Assembly: GCA_031761875.1 (NCBI GenBank)
Contig: CP134492.1
Span: forward strand, 248,001 to 312,000
Origin: Bacillaceae bacterium IKA-2
GTDB lineage: Bacteria; Bacillota; Bacilli; Bacillales; Anaerobacillaceae
DNA length: 64,000 bases
Reading direction: 5' to 3'
A program made the position numbers and the translations under genes. How positions within the stretch are numbered: the stretch's first letter is position 1; every line of letters starts with the position of its first letter. Shown here one piece after another: positions 10,299 to 18,577 of this stretch. The notes below the pieces were generated by a model. That model worked only from the letters and a program-made list of their open reading frames with translations. It searched no databases and was not told the DNA's origin.

Positions 10299-11151
10299 AG
10301 GATTAGGAAAAGGCTTAGGTAGAGGCTTAGAAGCATTATTTCCAGATGCACTAGATGATAAATCTGTCTTAATTCAGGAATTACCTTTGAAAGAATTGCG
10401 ACCAAATCCATATCAGCCGCGAAAATTTTTTTCTGAGGAATCAATTACTGAATTAAAAGAATCTATTTTGAACCATGGCGTTTTACAACCATTATTAGTG
10501 CGTAAAAGTATTAAGGGTTATGAAATTGTTGTTGGCGAGCGTCGCTTCCGTGCAGCAACAGAAGCTGGACTCCATACTATTCCTGTAGTTGTAAAAGAGT
10601 TAACTGAAGATAAAATGATGGAATTTGCTTTAATAGAGAATCTTCAGAGAGAAGATTTAAATCCAATCGAAGAAGCATTCGCTTACGATAAACTAATGAA
10701 ACATTTAAAGTTAACTCAAGATCAACTAGCTAGTCGTTTAGGGAAAAGCAGACCACATATTGCAAACCATCTCCGTTTATTACAGCTACCAAGAGAGGTT
10801 CAAAGTTTCGTTGAAGAAGGAAAACTTTCAATGGGACATGCTCGAGCCTTATTAGGGTTAAAAAATAAGCAAAAATTAATACCGTTACTAAAAAAAGTGC
10901 TAGATGAAAAATTAAATGTCCGTCAATTAGAGCAAATTGTTCAAATTATAAATGAAAATGTTTCACGTGAAACTATTCGAAAAAAACCGGAGTCTTCAAT
11001 ATTTATTAAAGAAAGAGAAGCGGTTTTAAGAGATCGATTAGGAACGGCTGTTGCGATAAAGAAAAATAAAAAAAGGGGAAAAATAGAAATTCAATTTTTC
11101 TCGGAAGCTGATTTAGAAAGAATTTTATCATTAATAGAAGGAAATGAATAA
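10291..11151 (+). CDS. parB: Chromosome-partitioning protein ParB/Spo0J
   Basis: This 286-residue CTP-dependent clamp loads at parS and organises the origin. The CTP-binding domain has [13 protein letters not shown] and [14 protein letters not shown]. The HTH is [20 protein letters not shown], and a C-terminal dimerisation domain follows. It overlaps soj by 8 nt, forming a soj-parB operon closed by a terminator at 11179. The gene itself contains a parS-like site at 10959-10974, as B. subtilis spo0J does. Confidence 0.96.
   Translation: MAKGLGKGLGRGLEALFPDALDDKSVLIQELPLKELRPNPYQPRKFFSEESITELKESILNHGVLQPLLVRKSIKGYEIVVGERRFRAATEAGLHTIPVVVKELTEDKMMEFALIENLQREDLNPIEEAFAYDKLMKHLKLTQDQLASRLGKSRPHIANHLRLLQLPREVQSFVEEGKLSMGHARALLGLKNKQKLIPLLKKVLDEKLNVRQLEQIVQIINENVSRETIRKKPESSIFIKEREAVLRDRLGTAVAIKKNKKRGKIEIQFFSEADLERILSLIEGNE
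10959..10974. promoter_or_regulatory. parS: parS site inside parB (15/16 match)
   Basis: TGTTTCACGTGAAACT differs from the parS consensus only at the last base. Located within the coding sequence, as in B. subtilis spo0J. Confidence 0.85.
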
Positions 11152-11178
11152 TAGTAATAAACATATGTAATCAATCTT

Positions 11179-11219
11179 AAGAGGTCTGACCCAGTACTTA
11201 AGGGTTGGACTTCTTTTTT
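11179..11219 (+). terminator. Terminator after parB
   Basis: An imperfect stem AAGAGGTCTGACCC / GGGTTGGACTTCTT is followed by a T run. Confidence 0.8.
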
Positions 11220-11244
11220 CTAAAAGAATTAGGAGGAATCAAAG

Positions 11245-12405
11245 ATGACAATTATTTACTTTGATCAAGCAGCATCTTCTTTTCCAAAACCTAAGTCAGT
11301 TGCCGAAGCTATGGCTAAAGCTATTAATGAATATGGTGCAAATCCCGGTCGTGGTGGACATCAGTTAGCAAATAAAGCGGCATCTGTTATCTATGAAACA
11401 AGACAAAAACTAGCATTATTGTTTGGAGAAAAAGACCCTAAAAATGTATTTTTCTGTCAAAATGCTACACACGCATTAAATCAGGCTATTAAAGGGTTAC
11501 CATTTGAAAAGGGCGACCATATCATCTCCACTAGTTATGAGCACAACTCGGTACGCCGGCCCTTGGAGTTTTTAAAAACTGAAAAGGGAGTTACCGTGAC
11601 ATATATAGCAAGTGACCATAATGGTCATATAAATAAAGAAGATTTTATAAAGGCAATTAACACAAAGACAAAATTAGTTGTTACAAGCCATGGATCTAAT
11701 TTAACAGGCGCTATTTTTCCAATTGAAATGATTGGATTAATTTGCAAAGAAAAAAATATAACCTTTTTAGTCGATGCTGCACAAACAGCGGGTGTCATTC
11801 CAATTAATATGGAGAAAATGAACATTGATATGCTTGCTTTTCCAGGCCATAAAGGATTATTAGGCCCACAAGGAACAGGTGTGTTGATAGTGAAAAAAAA
11901 TATAAATTTAAACCCTCTTTTTCATGGTGGGACGGGAAGTCATTCTGAAGCAGTAGAACAGCCTTTAGAGCGGCCTAGTCGGTATGAAAGTGGCACCTTG
12001 AATACACCGGGAATTGCAGGGTTATCAGCTGGCATTGAAGAAATAAAGAAAATCGGAATTAATGAGATTTTTCAACATGAGTGGAAGTTAACAAAATATG
12101 CCTTGGAGAAATTAGAAACTCTACAAGGTGTTACTGTTTTTGGGCCAGATCGAGATAAAAAAAGACTAGCAGTTATTCCATTTGTGATAGACGGAACTGA
12201 TGTTCAAGAAATAGCAATGATACTAGACCAACATTATGATGTAGCGCTTCGAGCTGGCCTTCATTGCTCTCCTTTAGCACATGAGGCAATAGGAACAGCA
12301 GAAAAGGGAACTTTGCGAGCTAGTTTTGGACTTTATAATACAATAGAAGAAATAGATAAATGGATTGAGATATTAAAGGAGATTAAAGAAGGTTTATTAG
12401 GATAG
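11245..12405 (+). CDS. PLP-dependent class V aminotransferase / cysteine desulfurase-like
   Basis: This 386-residue protein has the NifS/SufS-like fold. It shows YFDQAASSFPKP at the start, the PLP-lysine context FPGHKGLLGPQGTG, and a late LRAGLHCSPLAHEA cysteine motif comparable to the sulfur-accepting Cys of desulfurases. It probably belongs to the EF2568-type cysteine desulfurase-like family. The physiological sulfur acceptor is unknown. AGGAGG lies upstream of the ATG at 11245. The next gene starts 9 nt downstream, suggesting co-transcription. Confidence 0.85.
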   Translation: MTIIYFDQAASSFPKPKSVAEAMAKAINEYGANPGRGGHQLANKAASVIYETRQKLALLFGEKDPKNVFFCQNATHALNQAIKGLPFEKGDHIISTSYEHNSVRRPLEFLKTEKGVTVTYIASDHNGHINKEDFIKAINTKTKLVVTSHGSNLTGAIFPIEMIGLICKEKNITFLVDAAQTAGVIPINMEKMNIDMLAFPGHKGLLGPQGTGVLIVKKNINLNPLFHGGTGSHSEAVEQPLERPSRYESGTLNTPGIAGLSAGIEEIKKIGINEIFQHEWKLTKYALEKLETLQGVTVFGPDRDKKRLAVIPFVIDGTDVQEIAMILDQHYDVALRAGLHCSPLAHEAIGTAEKGTLRASFGLYNTIEEIDKWIEILKEIKEGLLG

Positions 12406-12414
12406 GGGAAAAAA

Positions 12415-13119
12415 ATGGTTTTGTTTGGAACGCTTATAAATGGATTAGCAATAATTATCGGTTCTTTAATTGGAACACAGTTAAGAAATATTCCTGAAAG
12501 AGTAAAAGTGACAGTTATGCAAGCAATCGCGTTAGCGGTCATAGTGATTGGTATTGGTATGGGGCTAAAAAGTGAAAATATTTTAGTTGTGATTGGTAGT
12601 TTAGCTATAGGTGCCTTGCTAGGTGAAAGATGGGACCTTGAGGGGAAGCTTAATTTTTTAGGGAAGTGGTTAGAAAAAAAGACAGGAGCAAAGGAAGAAG
12701 GCTCTTTTGCAAAAGGGTTTGTAACTGCAACGTTAATTTACGTAGTTGGGGCGATGGCAATCCTCGGAGCCTTAGATAGTGGCTTAAGAAATGACCATTC
12801 AGTTTTGTATACGAAATCAATGTTGGATGGCTTTTCGGCAATCTTATTTACAAGTACATTAGGAATCGGCGTGTTATTTTCTGCTTTTCCGGTCATGATA
12901 TACCAGGGAATCATTGCTCTTTTAGCGACTCAAATTGTAAACTTTATTCCCCAAGAGATTATCGACACTTTTATAGTGGAAATGACTGCAACAGGAGGTG
13001 TGATGATTTTGGCAATTGGTTTAAATATACTTGGAATCACAAAAATAAGAGTGGCAAATCTTCTACCAGCCATCCTTGTAGTTGGTGTGACTGTTTACAT
13101 TTTAAGTTTTTTTAGTTAA
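12415..13119 (+). CDS. DUF554 family membrane protein
   Basis: This 234-residue hydrophobic protein has about seven membrane segments. It begins MVLFGTLINGLAIIIGSLIG and contains KGFVTATLIYVVGAMAILGA, the pattern of the DUF554 (YdfK/YqgA) family. The function is unknown; transport is a guess often made for this family. It lies 9 nt after the aminotransferase gene and ends 44 bp before a bidirectional terminator. Confidence 0.85.
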   Translation: MVLFGTLINGLAIIIGSLIGTQLRNIPERVKVTVMQAIALAVIVIGIGMGLKSENILVVIGSLAIGALLGERWDLEGKLNFLGKWLEKKTGAKEEGSFAKGFVTATLIYVVGAMAILGALDSGLRNDHSVLYTKSMLDGFSAILFTSTLGIGVLFSAFPVMIYQGIIALLATQIVNFIPQEIIDTFIVEMTATGGVMILAIGLNILGITKIRVANLLPAILVVGVTVYILSFFS

Positions 13120-13162
13120 ATGTACCTCAATGATTGAACTAGCTTGTAAATATATTATGTAT

Positions 13163-13206
13163 AAAAAAAGACAACCCTTACATATACATGTAAGGAGTTG
13201 TCTTTT
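13163..13206. terminator. Bidirectional terminator between DUF554 gene and yyaC
   Basis: The stem AAAGACAACCCTTACAT / ATGTAAGGAGTTGTCTTT has A residues on the left and T residues on the right, so it can stop transcripts from both converging genes. Confidence 0.85.
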
Positions 13207-13248
13207 CTTGTTTCACTGGCTAGCTTCTCGAAGGCGATTGGTCTTCTC

Positions 13249-13875
13249 TTACACGTTACCAGAAAAAAAATGTGACTGAGATTCTTGCAAAAGGGTACGT
13301 TGGCGCTCTCTATTCAGTCTGTTGTCTGCAATAAGTAAACCTTTAGCAATTGTTTGCGCAATTTTAATTACTAGATGAAGGCGGGTGTTTTGAAGGACCA
13401 TATATTCCATAAAACCACCAACATTGACAATTCCAGTAATGTGAATGTTTCCAACCAATGGAAGATTTTTATTTACTGCAGCTCCAGGTTTTACAGGTCC
13501 ATCATTGATTGAAATTATGCCAACACTAGTGGTGCGTCCTAGACAAGCATCAATGCCAATAATAAAGGGGTTATCAAACTGATTATTAATTTTAATCATT
13601 TTTTCTTCTAAATTAACCGCATGAACGGGCTCCTCTAATGTTCCATATACGTGAAAACAAGTAAGTTTGGATTGTATTAGCTGAGTACCAATTAAAGGTC
13701 CTAGTGCATCACCAGTAGAACGATCAGTTCCAATGCAAACTAGTACTATGTCTCTGTTAGTTTCTTTTGGTAGAAATTGTAATAGATGGTTAACAAAGTC
13801 ATAGCTAGCATTTTTCTCGTCGACATGGACCCGAAATGGTGATGGTTTTTTTCTGAAAAAATCACGTGTAATCAT
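13249..13875 (-). CDS. yyaC: Spore protease-like protein YyaC (DUF1256)
   Basis: This 208-residue protein is related to the germination protease Gpr. Visible family segments are VCIGTDRSTGDALGPLIG, IGIDACLGRTTSVG and NIHITGIVNVGGFMEY. It is a sporulation-associated family, and its substrate is not established. The start is ATG at 13875, with GGGAGGT seven bases upstream; the longer TTG frame would begin within that ribosome binding site. It runs opposite to its neighbours, unusually for this replication-aligned stretch but as in other Bacillus origins. Confidence 0.88.
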   Translation of the reverse strand: MITRDFFRKKPSPFRVHVDEKNASYDFVNHLLQFLPKETNRDIVLVCIGTDRSTGDALGPLIGTQLIQSKLTCFHVYGTLEEPVHAVNLEEKMIKINNQFDNPFIIGIDACLGRTTSVGIISINDGPVKPGAAVNKNLPLVGNIHITGIVNVGGFMEYMVLQNTRLHLVIKIAQTIAKGLLIADNRLNRERQRTLLQESQSHFFSGNV

Positions 13876-14071
13876 TCGACGACCTCCCAACTTAGTAGTA
13901 ACAGTCTTTGTTCAAGATTAGGGTAATTAGAGCTCTGAAGATGAAGATCAAGGCGGTAAAACTTTTCAGCAGTTATGATTACCGGTATTTTTGAATTTTA
14001 CTAACAGTATGGAATATTTTTTACCGTTCTATACATAGCCAAGAGTAAAGATTATGAAAGGATACCTGAAA

Positions 14072-15094
14072 ATGATAAAAGCTGGACTGAAGTGGATGTT
14101 TTTAATTATAGGAACAATGATTGGTGCAGGTTATGCATCAGGCAGAGAACTATGGGAGTTTTTTGGTACTGAAAGTAGTTTAGCCATTGTCTTATTCACT
14201 ATTTTATTTAGCATATGCGTTTTTGTAGTAATGAGTATAAGTTATCAACAAAAAACGTTTGATTATTTGGTCGTTCTAAAATTACTAATGGGAAAAAAAT
14301 TAACTAGTTTATATGATTACATGATCATCTTGTATCTTTTTTCTACTACTGTGATTATGTTAGCCGGTGGAGGAGCCACATTAGAAGTTTTAAATTTTCC
14401 ATACTGGATCGGAATTATTATTATTTCTTCATTATTAGTTTTTCTATTTTTTTGGGATACAAAAGGGATTACAGTAATGAATTCATTTATAATTCCAATA
14501 TTAATAGTATTTTTAGTGGGGATATTATTTTCATTTCAACTACTAGAAGGTTTTTCAATTGAAGTAAATATCAACAAACAAAGTAATTGGCCAGCAGCAT
14601 TTACTTTTACAGCCTTAAATATATTACCTCTTGTTGCAGTAATGGCAGGAGTTGGTCATGAAATATCATCCAAAGGTGAAATCTGGATAGCTAGTGTAGG
14701 AAGTGGGGTAATTTTAGGAGCAATTTCATTTTTATATAATGAATCATTAATTAAAGTGGCGCATGATATCATGTTTTACGAGATACCTTTATTTGCAATT
14801 TTAAAGCATTATCCATATTTCATGGTTCTTGTTATGTCTGGGTTATTATGGTTGGCCATCTATACAACAGCTGCCGCGGGTGTGTTTGGGTTAACAACAA
14901 GATTTCGAAAGTATGTTTCAGTTCCGTTGTGGGCACTTGCTTTCTTTCTGATATTAACCATGATTCCTTTAACGACGATCGGTTTCTCCACATTAATCGG
15001 AGTATTATATCCTATTTATGGTATTTTAAATTTATACATTTTAGCAGCAATTTTGTTATACCCACTTTTAAATAAGTCTTTTAATCCAACCTAA
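14072..15094 (+). CDS. YkvI-type integral membrane protein (transporter-like)
   Basis: This 340-residue protein has about ten membrane segments. It begins MIKAGLKWMFLIIGTMIGAG with GYASGRELWEFFG, a glycine-rich unwound first helix like that of LeuT/APC-fold transporters. Later hydrophobic helices include VAVMAGVGHEISS. It belongs to the YkvI family; the substrate is unknown. ATG 14072 is preferred over ATG 14054 because GAAAGGA lies between them at a workable distance. Divergent from yyaC, with its own promoter presumed in the 13876-14050 gap. Confidence 0.8.
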   Translation: MIKAGLKWMFLIIGTMIGAGYASGRELWEFFGTESSLAIVLFTILFSICVFVVMSISYQQKTFDYLVVLKLLMGKKLTSLYDYMIILYLFSTTVIMLAGGGATLEVLNFPYWIGIIIISSLLVFLFFWDTKGITVMNSFIIPILIVFLVGILFSFQLLEGFSIEVNINKQSNWPAAFTFTALNILPLVAVMAGVGHEISSKGEIWIASVGSGVILGAISFLYNESLIKVAHDIMFYEIPLFAILKHYPYFMVLVMSGLLWLAIYTTAAAGVFGLTTRFRKYVSVPLWALAFFLILTMIPLTTIGFSTLIGVLYPIYGILNLYILAAILLYPLLNKSFNPT

Positions 15095-15100
15095 CTGAGT

Positions 15101-15161
15101 GAATTTCATAATACCAATAAATATAGTGTCCTAATGGCGTGAAATTAGAATTATGAAATTC
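15101..15161. repeat. GAATTTCATAAT-family repeat, short copy 3
   Basis: It starts GAATTTCATAATACCAATAA and ends with ATTATGAAATTC. The inner hairpin of copies 1 and 2 is deleted, leaving only TAGTGTCCTAATGGCG. It begins 6 bp after the upstream stop codon. Confidence 0.8.
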
Positions 15162-15190
15162 ATTAAACTAAAAGTTATTTTCTTCTAAGA

Positions 15191-15312
15191 GAAGCGCAAG
15201 CGCCTTGGTCAGCCGCGACAAGCACTGGAGACCTATGACATGTAGCCCGCTCTTTGGCTACATGTCATAGGTTGAAGTGACCTCGAGCGGCTAGGCGCTG
15301 AAGCTAGACAGA
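15191..15312. repeat. GAAGCGCAAGCGCCTTG...AGGCGCTGAAGCTAGACA hairpin repeat
   Basis: The outer arms AGCGCCT/AGGCGCT and a central perfect stem, GACATGTAGCC pairing with GGCTACATGTC within a longer helix, make a large two-part palindrome. Repeats with this wording are common between genes in Bacillaceae genomes (from memory). GC-rich compared with its surroundings. With copy 3 above it fills most of the 15095-15472 gap; nothing else is seen there. Confidence 0.8.
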
Positions 15313-15472
15313 CACGAAAATTTTATACTTTCTTACCTTATAAAAAAAGCCAATGAAATTCATTCAAGCAGAAGTTAATATTAATATAGAATCGAATCAC
15401 GTTGTATTGTATAATGACTAAAGAATTGTAAATAAATGAAAAGTGGTTTTTAATAAATGGGGGGGTACTGTG

Positions 15473-15673
15473 GTGGAAAATCAAAAACAATTTGGTTTAA
15501 ATGATGTTGTTGAGATGAAAAAGCCTCATCCTTGTGGAGAAAACCATTGGAAAATTATTCGAGTGGGAATGGATATAAGAATTAAATGTCTTGGCTGTGA
15601 TCATAGTGTGATGATTCCCAGAAAAGAGTTTGCCAGAAAATTAAAAAAAATCACAGAAAAGAACTCTGAGTAA
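15473..15673 (+). CDS. DUF951 family small zinc-ribbon-like protein
   Basis: This is a 66-residue protein with FGLNDVVEMKKPHPCGENHW and IKCLGCDHSVMIPRKEF, i.e. C-x(n)-CxxC, as in DUF951. The function is unknown. GTG 15473 is chosen after a run of seven G; GTG 15470 or 15443 are possible in-frame alternatives, but the family starts at about this point. It lies ahead of ychF, as in many Firmicutes, with its own terminator at 15728. Confidence 0.85.
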   Translation: MENQKQFGLNDVVEMKKPHPCGENHWKIIRVGMDIRIKCLGCDHSVMIPRKEFARKLKKITEKNSE

Positions 15674-15727
15674 ATCAGCGTTGATTATAAAAAAAGTGAA
15701 TTAATAGCAGCTTTTCTAAATATTATT

Positions 15728-15754
15728 AAAACAAGCTTAACAAAGCTTGTTTTT
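15728..15754 (+). terminator. Terminator after DUF951 gene
   Basis: The stem AAACAAGCTT / AAGCTTGTTT, then a T run. Confidence 0.85.
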
Positions 15755-15843
15755 TACGTGTTAAATCACTATAATTGTGAAGTTGAGGACTAATGATGAA
15801 TCAAACTTAAAAAATAAATAGAAATGAAGGAAGTGTCAGTTAA

Positions 15844-16944
15844 ATGGCTTTAACAACTGGAATTGTTGGTTTACCTAACGTAGGAAAATCGACGTTATTT
15901 AATGCAATAACTCAAGCTGGTATTGAGTCTGCTAACTATCCATTTTGTACAATTGATCCAAACGTTGGAATAGTAGAAGTGCCAGATTATCGATTAACAA
16001 AATTAACAGAAATTGTCGTGCCGAAAAAAGTAGTGCCAACAGCGTTTGAATTTACTGATATCGCTGGGATTGTAGAAGGAGCAAGTAAAGGTGAAGGTTT
16101 AGGAAATAAATTTTTATCACACATTCGTCAAGTAGATGCGATTTCGCATGTAGTTCGTTGTTTTGAAGATGATAATGTTACTCATGTTTCTGGAAGCGTA
16201 GACCCAATCAGAGATATAGAAATCATTAATCTCGAATTGATTTTAGCTGACCTTGAATCTGTCGACAAGCGAGTTAGTCGTGTTGAGAAGTTATTGAAAC
16301 AAAAGGATAAAGAAGCAATCGCTGAGTATGAAGCTTTACTTTTATTTAAAGAAGCTTTTGAGGATGAAAAGCCTGCTCGAACTGTTGAGTTATCAGATGA
16401 ACAGAAAAAATTAGTCCAAGGTATGCATTTATTAACGATGAAACCGATATTATATGTGGCTAACGTTCTTGAAGATGGTCTTACCGATACTGATAATAAT
16501 CCACTTGTACAAAAAGTGAAAGATTTTGCAGCAGCTGAGAATTCAGAGGTAATCGTTGTATGTGCAAAGATTGAAGAAGAAATTTCAGAGCTTGATGCAG
16601 AAGAAAAAGCAATGTTTCTAGAAGAACTCGGAATTAAAGAGAGTGGTCTGGACCAATTAATTCGTGCAGCTTATCACTTATTAGGTTTATCCACATATTT
16701 TACAGCAGGAGTACAAGAAGTTCGCGCATGGACTATTCGTGACGGAACAAAAGCACCCCAAGCAGCAGGAGTAATTCATACAGACTTCGAACGTGGCTTT
16801 ATCCGTGCTGAAGTTGTTGCTTATGATGACCTTGTTGAAGCTGGTAGTCACGCGGCAGCAAAAGAAAAAGGGAAAGTGAGATTAGAAGGGAAAGAATACA
16901 TTGTTAAAGACGGCGATGTCATTCACTTCCGCTTTAATGTCTAA
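15844..16944 (+). CDS. ychF: Redox-regulated ATPase YchF (Obg-related)
   Basis: This is a 366-residue P-loop protein: G1 GIVGLPNVGKSTLFNAI, G2/G3 YPFCTID and DIAGIVEGASKGEGLGN, and a C-terminal TGS domain (TFFTAG-type region TYFTAGVQEVRAWTI). YchF prefers ATP to GTP and binds the ribosome. The length equals the family norm of about 366. The gene is flanked by terminators on both sides, so it is probably monocistronic. Confidence 0.96.
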   Translation: MALTTGIVGLPNVGKSTLFNAITQAGIESANYPFCTIDPNVGIVEVPDYRLTKLTEIVVPKKVVPTAFEFTDIAGIVEGASKGEGLGNKFLSHIRQVDAISHVVRCFEDDNVTHVSGSVDPIRDIEIINLELILADLESVDKRVSRVEKLLKQKDKEAIAEYEALLLFKEAFEDEKPARTVELSDEQKKLVQGMHLLTMKPILYVANVLEDGLTDTDNNPLVQKVKDFAAAENSEVIVVCAKIEEEISELDAEEKAMFLEELGIKESGLDQLIRAAYHLLGLSTYFTAGVQEVRAWTIRDGTKAPQAAGVIHTDFERGFIRAEVVAYDDLVEAGSHAAAKEKGKVRLEGKEYIVKDGDVIHFRFNV

Positions 16945-16958
16945 AAGGTACCATTGAC

Positions 16959-16997
16959 AAAAAAACCATTTAGGCTGAAGCTTAAATGGTTTTTTTG
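16959..16997 (+). terminator. Terminator after ychF
   Basis: AAAAAACCATTTA and TAAATGGTTTTTT arms flank a short GC-tipped loop. Confidence 0.9.
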
Positions 16998-17019
16998 TGA
17001 GAGTTAAGATAATAAGTCC

Positions 17020-17048
17020 TTGTTTTGATTATCTTATTCTGTTATAAT
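17020..17048 (+). promoter_or_regulatory. Promoter of rpsF-ssb-rpsR
   Basis: TTGTTT (17020-17025) and TATAAT (17043-17048), spacer 17 bp. Confidence 0.75.
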
Positions 17049-17096
17049 CTTTAAATGCGAGTAAATAACATATCTAATTGTTACTATTCGCCCCTT

Positions 17097-17116
17097 GCTC
17101 CTTACTTTTAAGGAGC
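17097..17116 (+). promoter_or_regulatory. Leader hairpin before rpsF, candidate S6:S18 binding motif
   Basis: The stem GCTCCTT/AAGGAGC with a 6-nt loop is followed by CCG in the mRNA leader. The rpsF operon is known in many bacteria to be autoregulated by the S6:S18 complex binding a leader hairpin with a CCG element. The fit here is by eye only and may be coincidental. Confidence 0.45.
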
Positions 17117-17144
17117 CGTTAGACCAAAAGGAGGTGACGTACAA

Positions 17145-17432
17145 ATGCGTAAATATGAAATCATGTACATTATTAGACCAACCATCGAGGAAGCTGCAAA
17201 GAAGGAGCTTATCGAACGTTTCAACACGATTTTAACTGACAATGGAGCTACTCTAGATAAGGTTACTGAAATGGGAAAGCGTCGTTTGGCATATGAAATT
17301 GACGACTTTCGCGAAGGTTTTTATGTGCTCTTAAACGTAACATCTGAACCAGCAGCTATCGCAGAATTCAATCGTTTAATGAAATTTAACGAAGATGTTA
17401 TTCGTTTACTTATTACAAAAGACGAAGAATAA
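17145..17432 (+). CDS. rpsF: 30S ribosomal protein S6
   Basis: This 95-residue protein has the S6 landmarks [38 protein letters not shown] and a C-terminal NEDVIRLL. It binds S18 on the platform of the small subunit. AAGGAGGTGA lies upstream of the ATG. It is the first gene of the rpsF-ssb-rpsR operon. Confidence 0.97.
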   Translation: MRKYEIMYIIRPTIEEAAKKELIERFNTILTDNGATLDKVTEMGKRRLAYEIDDFREGFYVLLNVTSEPAAIAEFNRLMKFNEDVIRLLITKDEE

Positions 17433-17463
17433 GAACTAGTCGATAAAATGGGGAGGGGTTCTG

Positions 17464-17982
17464 ATGCTTAATCGTGTCGTTCTCGTTGGCCGCCTAACAA
17501 GAGATCCAGAGCTCAGGTATACGCCAAACGGAATTGCTGTTGCGAGTATTACACTTGCTGTAAGTAGACCATTTTCAAATCAACAAGGCAACCGAGAAAC
17601 AGACTTTATTAATATAGTTGTTTGGCGCAAGCAAGCAGAAAATGTCGCCAATTACTTGCGTAAAGGAAGTTTAACTGGAGTTGACGGCCGTTTACAGTCT
17701 CGCAGTTATGAAAATAATGAAGGTAAAAAAGTTTTTATAACTGAAGTTGTTGCAGATAGTGTACAATTTCTTGAGTCGAAGGGTTCTAGTAGTGCTGGTA
17801 AGGGTACTGAAGATTTCGGTCCACCACCTAATAGTGGCGGGAACTCTAACCCAAACCAACAACAGAATCAGAATCAAAATCAGAATCAGAATCAAGGACG
17901 GAATAATCAATCTTTAGCTGATGATCCATTTGCTAGTGATGGCAAGCCTATAGACATCTCGGATGATGATCTTCCGTTTTAA
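17464..17982 (+). CDS. ssb: Single-stranded DNA-binding protein
   Basis: This 172-residue SSB starts [20 protein letters not shown], has an OB fold in the first 110 residues, and ends in the partner-binding tip DDDLPF. The linker contains a run of NQ dipeptides encoded by repeated CAGAAT/CAAAAT units (about 17866-17895), a slippage-prone tract. It lies between rpsF and rpsR, the standard operon in Firmicutes. GGGGAGGGG is the ribosome binding site. Confidence 0.97.
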   Translation: MLNRVVLVGRLTRDPELRYTPNGIAVASITLAVSRPFSNQQGNRETDFINIVVWRKQAENVANYLRKGSLTGVDGRLQSRSYENNEGKKVFITEVVADSVQFLESKGSSSAGKGTEDFGPPPNSGGNSNPNQQQNQNQNQNQNQGRNNQSLADDPFASDGKPIDISDDDLPF

Positions 17983-18059
17983 AGAGTAAGTTTTCAACAA
18001 AAAATTAAGAGGGTTATAGCCCTTTGTGAATATAATTTTTCGGAAAGGAGGTTTTTTGA

Positions 18060-18341
18060 ATGGCAATGGGAGGACGTCCTAGTAGTGGTGGTAGAGAAGG
18101 TGGCGGCGGTGGCCGTGGTGGTCGTGGCGCAAAGCGTCGTAAAGTATGTTACTTTACTGTAAACAAGATCACGAAAATCGACTATAAGAGTACTGACTTA
18201 CTTAAGCGTTTCGTTTCAGAGCGTGGTAAAATTTTACCTCGTCGTGTAACTGGAACATCAGCTAAGTATCAACGTCAATTAACGACTGCAATTAAGCGTG
18301 CGCGTCAAATCGCTTTATTACCGTACGTTACGGCGGAATAA
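18060..18341 (+). CDS. rpsR: 30S ribosomal protein S18, with Gly-rich N-terminal extension
   Basis: The conserved S18 core runs from [20 protein letters not shown] to the end (IALLPYV). The protein has 93 residues against about 79 in B. subtilis; the extra residues are an N-terminal glycine/arginine-rich segment ([16 protein letters not shown]). The ATG at 18060 has AAAGGAGG about 10 nt upstream, so the extension is very likely translated. The next in-frame ATG (18066) would remove only two residues. Confidence 0.95.
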   Translation: MAMGGRPSSGGREGGGGGRGGRGAKRRKVCYFTVNKITKIDYKSTDLLKRFVSERGKILPRRVTGTSAKYQRQLTTAIKRARQIALLPYVTAE

Positions 18342-18350
18342 GTAATATCG

Positions 18351-18384
18351 AAAAGGGGGTAGGCTCATTGTCCACCTCCTTTTT
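18351..18384 (+). terminator. Terminator after rpsR
   Basis: An AAAAGGGGGT and ACCTCCTTTT stem, then T-rich DNA. Confidence 0.75.
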
Positions 18385-18397
18385 ATTTTGTTCTTAG

Positions 18398-18431
18398 AAC
18401 CAATTTAATTATTTAAATAATTAAATTGGTT
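18398..18431. repeat. Perfect 34-bp AT-rich palindrome
   Basis: Bases 18398-18414 and 18415-18431 are exact reverse complements, with no spacer at the axis. It lies between the rpsR terminator and yybS. It could be an operator or a cruciform; no T run follows, so it is not a normal terminator. Confidence 0.7.
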
Positions 18432-18577
18432 GTATTGAGCAGTTTCTATTTTGTTTCCGTTTGATAAATTTTTCAAAATAGAAAACTTCGTATATAATTA
18501 CGAGATGGAAGTAAAATGTCTTTGTAGTGATTGATTGCTTCACAAAAGCGATCATCGGTAGAAAAGGGGAATTTTTA

